From Coix lacryma-jobi var. lacryma-jobi (Eukaryota; Streptophyta; Magnoliopsida; Poales; Poaceae), in contig CM019827.1 in NCBI GenBank assembly GCA_009763385.1, positions 96,942,177-97,006,176 of the forward strand: a stretch of DNA of 64,000 nucleotides, written 5' to 3'. The position numbers and the translations under genes are program-made. The notes under the pieces are model-generated. The model saw only the letters and a program-made list of their open reading frames with translations, had not been told where the DNA came from and ran no database searches. Below are positions 9,569 through 21,125 of this stretch, piece after piece (positions within the stretch are counted from its first letter, which is position 1; each line of letters opens with the position of its first letter).

Positions 9569-11111
9569 GATGAGTGCATTGTCAACTACCAACACAAATC
9601 ATAATAGAAATGAGAAGAAGGAGGAAGAAGAAGAGAGAACTCGACCAAATGACCCAAAAGCATAGCAAAGCCAAAGAAGGTCAAGTGAAAAGAGCAAAAC
9701 AACTTGGTTCCCAAAGACATGGGCAACGGCTCGACGCAACCAAGCGAAGCAAAGCTAGCCCTCAAGAAGAGGTAGAACAGGCTCAACACCGCTAGCAAAA
9801 ACCAATTTGAAAAATCGAAGCAAAATGCTAGTCCCTCAAGATAGAGGCACAGAGGCTCAACACAACTAGCAAAGAAAGCTCGATACCAAAACCTTACGGC
9901 AAACAAGAAGCAACGCAAGCTCCCAAGCTCCCCCTTGCATGGTGCACACAACGGATTCTTCTCCCCCTTAGTTGAACATGGGAGGCATGATTTGTCCAAA
10001 TTCTCCCCCTTTGTTGAGAATGCACCATCAAGTGAAAAGAACCAAAAACAATGTTCTCCCCCTCAGAAAATGCACCATCAAAAGTGCCAACTAGAGAAGT
10101 TCTCCCCCGTCCAGAATGCATATGAATGCAAGTTAGGAGCTTCAGGAATATAGTCAAGAGAATGCAAAGATGCTCTACACAGTATAAGTCCAAAGACGCA
10201 ACTAAAGCACATATGCTAGCAAAGGCTCAAACTGATCACCATTTATGAAATATGAACATATGAGCAAAGTGAGCAATTTTAGCCAAAAAGGAGTCACCAT
10301 CAAAATAGCACTAGACAAGTATAGACAGATAGTCAAACAAGTGCTAAACATGTATACAAGGTGAACTACCCCTAGCAAGGTTCAACCATCATGCTATAGA
10401 ATGAAACATAGACTTGTGTATTCAAAATTTATCGGAGTTGCAACGGTTTGAGTTACACAAGTTCAAATTTTAGCATGTGATTGCGAGAGGTTGAAAGCTT
10501 GTCTCTGCCTAACTTTTCAACTGTGCGAAGCCTATGCAGAAGCAATCAGAAGCTTAAAGCAACAGTTTCGGTCATACACTACACAGCTCAAGTTTAACTC
10601 AAAGTGCAATGAGAAACCGTCTCGAAACTGTGATGTGTTGACAAGCAATCCCATCTCGATCTTTCTGATTCACTTAACTTGGTTCAAATTAAAGACAGTT
10701 TATGAACAGACCAAGCAAGTGATCGACTCAGAACTAGAGACATAGAAACCTAGCATATATGAAAAGCACAAGTGTGATTTCAACATATCCTACACAGGCT
10801 AGTTGCACATCTCGATGGTGAACATTTTCAAGTTTTAAGTTCAATTAGCAAGTTCACCATTTAAAATAGCTCAGCTCATAGCATGAATTAGTGATTAGAA
10901 AAAGCATAAGCTACATGCATCAACATAAAGCATCAGAGCATATACTACACAGAGCATGATTACATTCTAGTGATTATATACATGAAGCTCAGAATGTAAA
11001 AGCGTATGCTGAAATGCATGAAGAAATGCAGAAGTTTGAAATATCAATTGAAAGAAAAGAGAATAAAACAAAAGTCAATTTATGATACAAAAGCCAAAAT
11101 GTTTCCCCCAT
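9569..11111 (-). other. copia-A2 3' non-coding region
   Basis: 1.54 kb between the pol stop and polypurine tract with no credible gene. Several decoy polypurine tracts (CTCCCCCTT-like on the + strand, about 9929, 9961, 10005, 10057 and 10101) precede the true one. It is homologous to 3736-5285 of A1 and to the D1/D2 3' regions, and contains the hairpin array 9703-9871. Confidence 0.8.
9703..9871 (-). other. 3'-region hairpin array, copia-A2
   Basis: Three hairpins: CTTGGTT 9703-9709 with AACCAAG 9738-9744; GCTAGC 9754-9759 with GCTAGC 9791-9796; TGCTAGT 9826-9832 with ACTAGCA 9865-9871. Same order (reversed by orientation), spacing and core as in A1. Confidence 0.75.
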
Positions 11112-14100
11112 CTAAAAGGGGAAACACACACCAAGCTCACCCCTCAATCGATTAAAGGTTGATTCGTCTAAAGGCTTGGTGAGAATATCAGCCAACTGAT
11201 GATGAGTATCGACATGGCGAAGGTCGATATCACCCTTCTCATAGTGATCTCGCAAAAAGTGAAAGCGCACATCAATGTGTTTGGTCTTCGAGTGAATCAC
11301 GGGGTTCTTAGCAACGCTAATCGCACTCGTGCTGTCACAAAGCAAAGGAACACGAGAAAAGCTCAGACCAAAATCACGCAAAGTGGCCATCATCCAAAGC
11401 AACTGGGAACAGCAGCTAGCCGCAGCAACATACTCAGCCTCTGTGGTAGACTGGGCGACACTAGACTGCTTGCGAGAAGACCACGATACAAGAGAAGAAC
11501 CAATAAATTGGCAAGTCCCAGAAGTGGACTTGCGCTCAATGCGACAACCAGCAAAATCGGCATCGGAATAACCGCAAAGGGAGAGGGTAGAGGAAGCTGA
11601 ATACCAAATCCCGAACTCAGGTGTGAAACGAAGGTACCTGAAAATGCGCTTGACCGCCTGACGATGAGAAGTGCGCGGTGATGCCTGAAAGCGTGCACAC
11701 AGACACACCGCGAACTGGATGTCCGGGCGTGTCGCCGTCAGGTAGAGCAGCGACCTGATCATGCTTCGGTACTCCTTCTGGTCCATAGCTTCTCCATCCT
11801 TGTCCGCATCCAGGGCCGTCGTAGTCGACATGGGTGTTGGAAGAGGCTTGGCCTCACCCATATCGAACCTCTTCAGCAAGTCCTTGGTATACTTGCCCTG
11901 GTGCACAAACGTTCCTTCTCGGGATTGCTTGATTTGCAACCCGAGGAAAAACGTCAACTCTCCCATCATGCTCATCTCAAATTCCCTGCTCATTGTATCT
12001 GCAAACTTGGCAACCAAAGCGTGAGAAGAACCACCGAAAATGATATCATCCACGTAAATTTGGACCAAGAGAGTATCAGTGCCTTGCTTGAGGAGAAAGA
12101 GCGTTTTATCTACACATCCCATTTTAAAACCCTTAGCAAGCAAAAAGGTTTTCAACCTCTCATACCAGGCTCTAGGGGCTTGTTTCAAACCATACAAAGC
12201 TTTGTGAAGTTTAAAGACATGGTTTGGAAACTTGGGATTTTCAAAACCGGGGGGTTGTCTAACATACACCTCCTCTTCTATGTAGCCGTTTAAGAAGGCA
12301 CTCTTGACATCCATTTGAAAAAGTTTGAAACCTTTGGATGCAACAAATGCCAAGAGTATCCTAATAGCCTCCAAACGTGCTACAGGAGCAAAAATCTCCT
12401 CATAGTCTATCCCCTCCTTCTGACTATATCCCTGGGCTACGAGTCTGGCCCTGTTTCTCACAACATGGCCATCTTCTACCTGTTTGTTTTTGAAAACCCA
12501 TTTTGTCCCAATTGGATGACACTCAGAAGGTGGAGACACTAGAACCCAAACCCGATTTCTCTCAAAGTTCTCAAGCTCCTCATGCATGGCATTGACCCAA
12601 TCTGGATCCGTCAAAGCGTGTCCAACATCTCGGGGTTCAAAATCAGCAACAAATGCAGAATGAGCAAAGTGAGAGATTTGCCTTGACCGGGTGACGCGTT
12701 TGTCGATGCTGCCGATCATCTGCTGAGGCGGGTGCTGGCGCTGAATGTGTCGTGGCGCCTCCCTTGCCGAAGTGGCCTCCCCCTTAACAGCTGCTGGTGC
12801 CTCCTCGGGTACAAAGGGTACCGCTCGAGGTGGCGGATCCCACGGCCCCTAGGAAGACGACGTGTCGGGGCCATGAGTCGTCGTAGAAGCCGCTCTTTGC
12901 GGCAAAACAGGTGGAGGGGGTGCTGGATCATCCATACCTTCAGCACCCTCATCCTCGTCATCAAAAAGAGGCTCACCAACCTCATGATCACCTGCACGCT
13001 CAAAACGAGAAGAAGGACAAACCATGGTCTCGTCGAAGGTGACATCGGATGTCTCCATGACTCGGTTAGTGTCAAGGTTAAGTAAACGATAAGCTCGAGT
13101 GTGAGTGCCATAACCCAAAAACACACCGTCAGAAGAACGAGACTCAAACTTGTCCAAGTTGCCCTTTTTGAGTATAAAACAGTGGCAACCAAAAACTCGA
13201 AAATAACTCACCTTGGGCAGTTTTCCAAAATGCAACTCATAAGAAGTCTTTTTCAAGAAAGCTCGAAGAAAAATGCGATTGGAAATATAGCATGCAGTGC
13301 TCATAGCTTCGACCCAATATCGCCTAGGAGTCCTATGCTCATCGAGCATCATCCTGGCCATCTCTACAAGGGTTCGATTCTTCCTTTCTAGAACACCATT
13401 CTGTGGCGGTGTGTAGGGGGAAGAAAACTGATGCTCTAAACCCAAGGAGTTACAAAACTTCTCAAAATCCGAATTCTTGAATTCGGAACCATTATCACTC
13501 CTAATAGCTCGCATTGAGTTCAAAGGGAACTCATTCTAAAGATGTAAAATCAGATTGCGAGCAAAAGAGAAAGTCTCGGTTTTCTCAGCTAAAAAGAAAA
13601 CCCACGAATATCTCGAAAAATCATCAACAACAACAAGCACATACCACTTCCCCCCAACCGAGCTCACCCGAGCCGGACCAACAAGGTCCATGTGTAAAAG
13701 CTCTCCAGGGCACTTGGTCATGACCTGAGTTACTGGATGGTGGGGAGCGGAAACTATCTTCCCATGTCTACAAGAGTGGCAAACAAGATCCTTCTCCATG
13801 GATAACTTGGGCAATCCTCGGATTAGTCCAAGTGAACTAAGTCTTGCAAGCAAGTCGAAGCTCAAATGTCCTAGTCTCCTATGCCACTTCCAAAGATAAG
13901 AAGAAGAAGGTCCAGCCACAAGACAACGAGAAGTGCCAAAAGACTCCAAGAAATTCGCACGAAAGACTTTTCCAAAGGGCAAAATCAAACACACAAGATT
14001 GCCCTGAGGATCCAAAATACGACTGAGATTTGGTTTAAAACGAATCTCATAGTCATCATCAAAGAGTTGCGAAACAGAAAGAAGGTTAAAATGCAAGTTA

Positions 14101-14303
14101 GAAACAAGAGCAACATCGCGCAACACAAAGTGCTCATTAACTCGCACCGACCCACGAGACAAGACCTTCCCTTTGCTATTGTCACCGAAGGTGATAAACT
14201 CCTTTCCGGCGACCGGACTAAGACTGGAGAACCACTTGGTGTTTCCGGTCATGTGCCTCGAACAACCGGAATCCACCAACCAAACGTTCTCCAATCGTTT
14301 TAC
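11112..14303 (-). pseudogene. pol: copia-A2 pol polyprotein (PR-INT-RT-RH), two amber stops
   Basis: One continuous frame of about 1,060 codons. Protease motif WLVDSGCSRHMTG lies near the start. Pre-integrase zinc residues are in WHRRLGH and CHSC. Integrase DDE parts are HMDLVGP, VVVDDFSRYSW, SDNGSEF and LERKNRT. RT has QMDVKSAFLNG and YVDDIIFGGS, and RNase H has AEYVAAASC and KTKHIDVRFHFLRD, ending ELGVCFPF. The last 535 codons (12719-11112), covering all of RT and RNase H, are uninterrupted. Two TAG codons break it: 13536-13538 (CAG in A1) and 12849-12851 (probably from TGG). The frame opens immediately after an in-frame TAG at 14304-14306 that also looks like a splice acceptor; pol is in the +1 frame relative to gag. 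Confidence 0.95.
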
Positions 14304-16929
14304 CTACATCAATAAAAAGACATAGGGTGAGCATACGGTCCAACACTGGGGTTAGTGAAGTAAGGGGAAACCAGTGTTGGGCCGACTGCTCAAAAGAACG
14401 ATTAGCAGAAAAACCATTCCTAGCACGTCTACGAGAGGAGCGATCACCACGCTGAGGAAAACGTGGTCCGCTGGGGAAGGAGCGCTCACCGCGATACTCA
14501 AAATGCGGTGGGGGAAAACGCTCAACTACAAAGCCACCGCCATGGGGTCCATAGCCTACAACAGCAGGCTCCCGCCGGGCACGTCCTCTCCTCTGCCGCC
14601 TAGGCCTAGGAACTTGAGGTTCTGGACCTCTGGGCCTAGCAGCTCTCCTCTGAACATTCGACACATGTACATCATGGAAAGGATGGTACATGTCCGGGTT
14701 GTTCATCTCCCTAGCATGGCGCGCCTCTCTCTTGCGCCGAAAGCAAAACTCACTCAAGTGTCCATCTCTCCCACAATGCTCACAATGGTACCTCACCGCT
14801 CTCAAAGGGGGTTGTTGGTACACACGGTTGTGGGTGTGGATCACTTTGCCCTTCTGTGGCATAAGCTCCTCCTGGATGGGTGGCATGGTGTCCAGCTTGT
14901 TCTTTAGGTGGTTGGGTTTGGGATGCCACACTTGGTTCTTGGGTGGAGCTCTCGGAGGTTCCTCAAACACTCCATCCTTGGTGTTAGGCTTGAGAGGCTC
15001 TTTGGGTGGAAGCTTGGTAAGTTTGGGAGTAGTGGTGGAGTTGGGCTTCTCACTCGGGTTCAAACCACTCGACTCTCCAATCTTCCCAAAAGCAGAAACA
15101 TCAATGCCCGGAGCAAAGCCTACACCAGGACCTCCAGCAGCTCGCTTGAATTGGGAGATCATCATCCCGAGCTGTGGCTCACCACTTGACACCCATGACA
15201 AGATGGTCCGAAGGTATGTGTTTTCCTCCTCTGTTTGCATCTTATCATGCTTCACATTAGCGATCTCCATCTCCAAACCCTCACAAAGAGCACACCTAGC
15301 CACACATGTGCTACCTGAGTTGGCCTCCTCAAGAGACACAATCTTGGCATTCTTCTCTGCCAACTCAGATTGCAAGATAGGACAGGTCTTGCACGCATCC
15401 AACAGCGAGGGTCTAGCCTTCAGCTCATCCACCTCTCCTACCAACGCAGCATACTTACTTCTCAAAGTGAGAAGGTCAGTCATGTGCGTGGTGCACATCT
15501 CACACTCGGTCTCCTCCGACACGACCACGGTGGCCTTGGCAAACTCAAGCTCTCTCACCGTGTCCTCCTACTTCTGCCTAAACTCCTTGCGCTCTCTAGC
15601 AGCACGCCTAAGCAACTTGTCCTGACTAAGCAAGGCGACAGTAAGCTTCTCGACCTCATCAGAAAGCTCGTCGTGGGTGAGAGATACCTGGGAGGTGTCG
15701 TCGTCGTCGTCATTCCGAGGGGAGTCCTCCAGCTTGTCGTCGACCTCATCACCAAGGGCCATGGTGCAGAAGTCGTCGTCATCGGTGAAGAAGCAGAGAC
15801 CGTTCAGCTTGTCCTCGATCCTCTTCTTCTTCTCGGACTCGTCATCGCTTGAGCAAGCGGAGTCGTCATCCGAACCATTGACGTCGCTGAGCGTGGCGAA
15901 GAACGCACGCTGCTCAGCCTGGGCCTTCTCCAAGTACTTCTTCTTGATGTACTCCTTGTCGAAGCCGCCTCTCCGCTTGTGCCTCGCGGGGACGTACTTC
16001 TCCTTGCGCTTGCTGGAGTCGTACTTGTGCCCATGATCGCCCTTCCCAGATGTGTTCTTCTTCTTGGGACAGTTGGCGATGAAGTGGTCGGGGTCGCCGC
16101 ACTCAAAGCATCCTAAGCGTCCTTCTCCGCGGCGACGGTTCATGCGGTTGTTGTGGAACCGCGGGAACCGGTTGGCGAGCATCGCCAACTCGTCATCCCC
16201 CAAAGACTCCAGCTGGTCCTCTGTGACAGAAAAGAGTGAAGAGAGTGCAAATCCTCCAGAGGGGTTAGCAGACGAGCTAGAAACCAAAGCCATAGTCGGG
16301 CCGGAAGGACTTTCATAAGAAGCCCTCGACATGGCGTCAATCTCACTAGACTTGAGCTTACTAAAGAGCTCGTCACAAGTGAGGGTCTCATAGTTAGACG
16401 ATTCGATGATCGCCTGAACCTTTGAGTCCCACACCGACCGATCAAGAGTGTGCAAAAGCTTCAAAGCCCTCTCATGATCGTCAAAAGGCAACAACTCCTT
16501 GTTCGCTCTCATCTTGTTGACAATGACCTGAAAGCGAGCGAATAAACTCTCTATGCTCTCGCCAGGCATATGTCGAAAGTTCTCATACTCCCGCTTGTGC
16601 GACTCGTAGAGACGGGATTTGACTTGAGTGGTTCCCTCATGGAAGCGCATGAGGGTCGCCCAAATCTCACGAGCCGTGGGGAGGTGAGAAACGCGATCAA
16701 ACTCGGACATGCTCAAACATGAGAAAAGAGCGTTATGTGCTCGGCTATTGGCTTCGTGCTCATCGATCTGAAGCTGAGAGACACGAGCAGCCAAGACAAC
16801 GTAATCGGCCTTGTTGCAAATCTCCCAAACGGAAGAGCCCATGCTCTGAAGATAGGCCGACATGCGCATCTTCCAATACGCATAGTTCGTCCCATCAAAG
16901 AACGGTGGTTTGCCTACGCCGCGATCCAT
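14218..16929 (-). pseudogene. gag: copia-A2 gag, one amber stop
   Basis: Structural (capsid/nucleocapsid) polyprotein of about 900 codons, starting MDRGVGKPPFFDGTNYAYW at 16929, 49 nt after the primer-binding site. The N-terminal part is a copia gag domain (FDGTNYAYWKMRM). A first zinc knuckle CFECGDPDHFIANC lies at about residues 275-290, followed by a basic and acidic stretch rich in Asp/Ser/Lys. A TAG at 15568-15570 interrupts the frame. The continuation has a coiled-coil-like section with three CxxC pairs (CEMC, CKTC, CALC) and a second knuckle CEHCGRDGHLSEFC, then an Arg/Gly/Pro-rich tail. It overlaps pol by about 80 nt in a different frame. The amber stop could be read through in principle, but CAG-to-TAG decay is simpler. 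Confidence 0.9.
14304..14305 (-). promoter_or_regulatory. Candidate 3' splice site opening the copia-A2 pol frame
   Basis: On the - strand a pyrimidine-rich stretch runs into ATGTAG/GTAAAACG just upstream of the protease motif. The TAG is an in-frame stop for pol, so pol can only be read from here if the upstream part is removed or the frame is entered by shifting. Copia-C has the same layout (TAG/GTGAAC at 58485). The splice interpretation is inference. Confidence 0.4.
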
Positions 16930-16978
16930 GTCGCCTTCTGTGGATCTAGAACCGGCTAAGGTGGAAGATCCTTAACCC

Positions 16979-16990
16979 GCTCCGATACCA
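16979..16990 (-). promoter_or_regulatory. copia-A2 primer-binding site (initiator tRNA-Met)
   Basis: TGGTATCGGAGC on the - strand, two bases inside the 5' LTR end. It corresponds to the usual plant copia sequence TGGTATCAGAGC, complementary to the 3' end of initiator tRNA-Met, with one base changed. Confidence 0.92.
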
Positions 16991-16992
16991 AT

Positions 16993-18956
16993 TGAAGGAC
17001 TGAGAAGCAACCAGAAAGCGATCAGAGGGGGGGGGGGGTGAATGGGAGCTTCAAATTTTCCTTTCGGAAACTAGTAGCCACTGTCCCGAGAATCACCCCA
17101 AAAGCAAATCCTAGAGCTCGCAAGTGTCCACGACCCTAGATGTAGGGTGGATGCTTCCAAGAAGCACAGCGAGACACTACACGATTCTAGAAACCCAACG
17201 CAAAAGACGGAAACCCAATCCGATATCGAGCGAGCGAACTGCGGACGAAACAGCGCGAGACAGCTCTGACCGGACTCTGCCTGCGTCCGGTCATAGAGCA
17301 CCGGACGCATCCGGTCAGGCCAAAACAGATTTTGGAGCTCTCTGTGTTGGACCGGACTCACTGAGAAGATGCGTCCGGTCAGGCACTCAGCGTCCGGTCG
17401 CATGAAACAAAACAGATGAACAGGGGAACCTGCGCGTCCGGTCAGTCTCAAGATCCAGTGTCCGGTCAAGTTGAAACACACGCGCAGTCAACGCATTCAA
17501 CGACCGGACTCTGACCGTGCGTCCGGTCAACGCGTATCAAGCGTCCGGTCACCCCGACAATGAACTGTTCGTCCACCGATTTGATTCAAGCTCTCCCAAA
17601 ACGATACCTCTAGGGTTCAAACTTGGAGAGATGAGTCACAAGGAGGATAGTGAGCTATCTCTAAGAGATCATGGCTCGAACCTATCTCCAAATCGATGAA
17701 TCGAAGAAATTCGGGGGAAAGGAGAAAAAAACTTGACACGAAATGAAAATCGACCGATCTCCTAGACCGTAAGGTTAGAGATGAATTCCTTCGGTGGAAA
17801 GAAGTGCCTCACGATCTAGAACATCTTGGTTCAAATGGATTTGCAAAAGATGAACCGACCAAAGAGATCGAACGACGGGAAAAACGTGGAGAAAAAGGAT
17901 TCCGCGAAGAACACAAACAAAACACGAATCACAGGCACCAAATTGCAACCGTGTGGCTACCACACGCTACAACAGTGAGGTTACGGCCTCACTTCCTTGA
18001 AATCTCCAGTACACAGAGGTATGGTTCTCTGCGGATCTCAGCTAGCTACAGCAGGGGATTGGGAGAGCAGGAAACCCTAAGTGCAAAGAGCAAATGACTG
18101 AGATAGATGGGGAGGTGGGTGTCTCCCCCTACTTATCCTAATTCTAACTATTCCTAATTCCCACTCTACCCCTAACTACTTACAGAGCGAACCAGCTAAA
18201 CCCTAAGGTTATTCTGGACCAACTCGATGGTAGGTGGATCCGACGGCCACGCCCGCACAACTCGTAGCGTTGCCTCGACGCAACCTCCCGATTGCCGCCA
18301 CGTGCTGCCACCGCTCCGCGTCCTTTTCCTGGACGTCGCACCCTCGGTTTTGTGGCCCAAACCGCGAAACCAGCCTTCACAGCCAACCCCCGGTTTTGAG
18401 GCCCAAACCGGGAAACCAGCCCACCAGCGTCTGAGTTTTGTGGCCCAAACTCAGCAAACCCGCAGCACCCAGGTTTTGAGGCCCAAACCTGGAAACCGTC
18501 CTCAGCCCGAGTTTTGTGGCCAAACTCGGAAACCATCCACACCCAGGTTTTGAGGCCCAAACCTGGAAACCGTCCACCCGATGGTTTTTCTCTGGCTCTA
18601 CCACCAAACCGAAGCTGTAGAGGGGATGCACCGCCCGTACACCCCGTCCACCGACACTTGTCCCCAGGTCCTCGACCCAAGCAACACAGTGCCCGCAAGT
18701 CTTCGCTCGTCGCTGTCCCAGGCTGCCAGCCACCACAGCTGATCCTCGGGCCACCGGTCCCTCAGTCCAAGCCTCACGTCCGCCCTTCGCCACTCTCGGT
18801 CCATCGGCACGGCACGTCTCTACTTGACCTTCACCTTGCCTTTGATCACTGTATCCGTGCTCGACACCTGCACAACACAAGCCAAAGAACATGCGCATTA
18901 TCCCAGTTGACAATCACTCATCACTCAGAGACTCGGCATACACCCATGTATCCACA
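16993..18956 (-). repeat. copia-A2 5' LTR
   Basis: 1,964 bp, starting TGTGGATACATGGG (18956) and ending GTCCTTCA (16993). Nearly identical to the 3' LTR; visible differences include the first bases (TGTGG versus TGCAG), the length of the G run near 17030 and about twenty single substitutions. Confidence 0.95.
18342..18566 (-). other. LTR hairpin array, copia-A2 5' LTR
   Basis: Same series of six hairpins as at 8943-9167. Here the CTGAGTTT/AAACTCAG pair is intact, whereas the 3' LTR copy has an A in one arm, which supports the paired form as the ancestral one. Confidence 0.85.
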
Positions 18957-18961
18957 GAGTT

Positions 18962-19377
18962 GGGGTATAAATATGCCTCCACCTCCTTCATATTGCCTCT
19001 CTTGCTCATTTGAAAGGTTGACAAACACATTGTGATTGCAAGTGAGTGCAAGATGTCTAGTGAGGTTGAGAGATTTGATAATTGAGTGATCAAACACCTC
19101 ATTAGTGAAGAAAGAGTAGCAAGTGTGCATCCACCCATCTCATTAGCCTTGCGTTGGTCAAGTGAGAGTTCTTGCTTGTTACTCTTGGTGATCGGCATCA
19201 CCTAGACGACTTGGTGGCGATCGGAGAGCTTGGTGATCATCCGGAGGCTTTGTGGATGACCCAAGCCAAGTTGTGACCGGTAGTGAGCGATTCACCGGGC
19301 CGGAGTGGCGAAGAATCAGCTCATAATGAGCACTTTATCCTTACGTGGATCAAGGGGGAGGGATACCCTTGCGTGGG
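18962..19377 (+). repeat. copia-C 5' LTR, second fragment with TATA box
   Basis: Joins 7590 on the left once A2 is removed and 30701 on the right once F is removed. It starts with a TATA box, then a leader-like stretch with phrases typical of grass SIRE-type LTRs (CTTGGTGATC, GGATCAAGGGGGAG). The repeated GTGGG at 19373-19377 is the TSD of F. Confidence 0.75.
18966..18973 (+). promoter_or_regulatory. copia-C LTR TATA box
   Basis: TATAAATA in the context GGGGTATAAATATGCC. It lies only a few bases beyond the A2 insertion point, so A2 separated it from the motif array at 7280-7570. Confidence 0.65.
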
Positions 19378-19539
19378 TGTTGACATCTCTTAGCATCACT
19401 TCAGATAACAGTGCCAGAAATATAGGTAGACAAATCTAACAACATTACCTTTAACGCTAGACTGTCACCACTAGCGGCAACACTAGAGACGTGGATTGTA
19501 TTTATGATCTTGCCCTTATAAAATATGAAATGAGATTAT

Positions 19540-21114
19540 TGTTGACTCTTGCTAACGTCGTCACTAGGAGTAGACTATGGAATCTATCCCTGGCAACGGT
19601 GCCAGAAAGGTTTGTTGATACTTCTTAATGTAAGAAGTATAACTAACTATTCGTATGACTATTGGTAGGTTCCGCAAGCGCACAGAATAAGTCTATTGTA
19701 GCACTTCACCCGGGAGTAACCGAGTATCGTATTTATTTCCACAGGGAAGCTACTATGGCAGAACTAACACTAGGACCGCTATGAACAACTAGTGATTCTA
19801 GCAGGGTTGATCGAAATGTGTGAATGGGGGTTGGTTTCTACTACTACTAAAAAGAAAAGAAAGACAAACTATTACTAACCTAAATCGGCGGAGTCTGGCC
19901 GATGAACAGATTAATGTTTTCCTACACACTTACGATCACAACTAACTTAGCAATAAAGGTTTTATCTAGTTCTTCGAACCGTACACACCCTCTGGACTAT
20001 TTACCTCAGACGTGCACAACGAGGTTTATGATTTAAGAACTAACCCAACTACGTGGTGGAATTCAAGGCTCCCAGGGCTGTCACCACCTGATTGCTACCA
20101 CAACTATCCGGGGGGCTAGCCACAAACTAAGGTATAACTAGTCTAAGCACCGCGCTTACACTACTATATACTACTCTAATCTTGCGTCCAAAACTAGAGC
20201 ACTGATTACTCAGCGAAGAACCCAAACTAGATACAAACTAAATACTAAGTTATCTATGATCGAAAGCACTCAACAAGAACAATAAGTAAAGAACTTAAAG
20301 TAAATGCTGAAAGTAGAAGAACACTAAGATAAATGAGAAAAGACTTGGAATTATACCAGAGACTTGGAAGATCCTCTATTACAACTCCAGCTCTTCTCTT
20401 CTACACTCTCGCTCTCACTCTAAGTCTCTCAACTAGAGTGTTACTTCACCAGAGCTTCGCTTACAAGAGAGTGGGACTAATGAGGTGAGGTCTGAGTACA
20501 AATGAGCTCGGGGGGGTCCTATTTATAGCCTAAGGGACCTAGGGGGGTACTTATGGACCAAGGGTTAGGTCAGGGGGGTGAGTGTGGTGGCGGGCGCCAG
20601 CTAGGGGTGGCGGGCGCCACTCCCCTGGCCCTTGGATCCACCGCCTCTTCACCAACGACATCCAGGAGGTCCTCCAAGTCGGTTTGGGGTCGGTTAGGGT
20701 TGTCCAATAACCGTCACATGGGCAATTAGGCCATGATCCATGTGACGCTGCTTCTTAGCCCTTGGATGAACCGACTTAGGTGAGCAACGGCTGCCAATGA
20801 GTGTGGGGTGCTTCCCCTGGATCAGTGACGTGGCAGGGGGGAGTTTGGGCTTCTCCCCCCTGGCGGCCGCCAGCTAGGGGTGGCGGGCACCACCCCTCCT
20901 TGGCCCAAAGTGAGCCCAGGCAAGTGGGCTTGCTTCCTGGTGGGTCCATTTGGTCATTTTGCTCAAAAACCCTGCAATTTCCTACATTCAAATAAAACTC
21001 AAGGACAAGTGGAAATCGTTAGTTTATAAAAGGTTTTTGGTTGATTTTAGGCCCTTGTGTTGTGTTATATGACCTTGTTGATGCTAAGAATATGACACTT
21101 AGTGAGCGTCAACA
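19540..21114 (-). repeat. Element G 3' LTR
   Basis: 1,575-bp LTR. It contains a primer-binding-site-like sequence about 50 bp inside its low-coordinate end (CTGGCAACGGTGCCAG, about 19592-19607) and several TGGCGGGCGCCA-type motifs (20587-20620, 20870-20892). Confidence 0.93.
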
Positions 21115-21125
21115 AGCTCCCCCAA
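21115..21125 (-). promoter_or_regulatory. Element G polypurine tract
   Basis: CTTGGGGGAGC-type tract on the - strand immediately before the 3' LTR start TGTTGACGCTC, within the motif AAGCTTGGGGGAGC common in Athila-like elements. Confidence 0.8.

Larger units (their letters stand above)
7591..18956 (-). mobile_element. copia-A2: full-length Ty1/copia retrotransposon
   Basis: 11,366-bp element on the - strand with a 5' LTR (16993-18956), tRNA-iMet primer-binding site (16979-16990), gag (16929-14218), pol (14303-11112), a 1.54-kb 3' non-coding region, a polypurine tract (9558-9568) and a 3' LTR (7591-9557). It is flanked by a perfect TSD GAGTT (7586-7590 and 18957-18961), so it inserted as a unit. 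I count roughly two dozen base differences between the two LTRs by eye (about 1%), which points to a fairly recent insertion. Coding damage is limited to three in-frame amber stops. Confidence 0.95.

Noticed and set aside
14690..15625. Long open frames on the + strand opposite copia-A2 gag
   Set aside because: Shadow of the gag gene: low-complexity, no domain, and the - strand reading has two clear zinc-knuckle regions.
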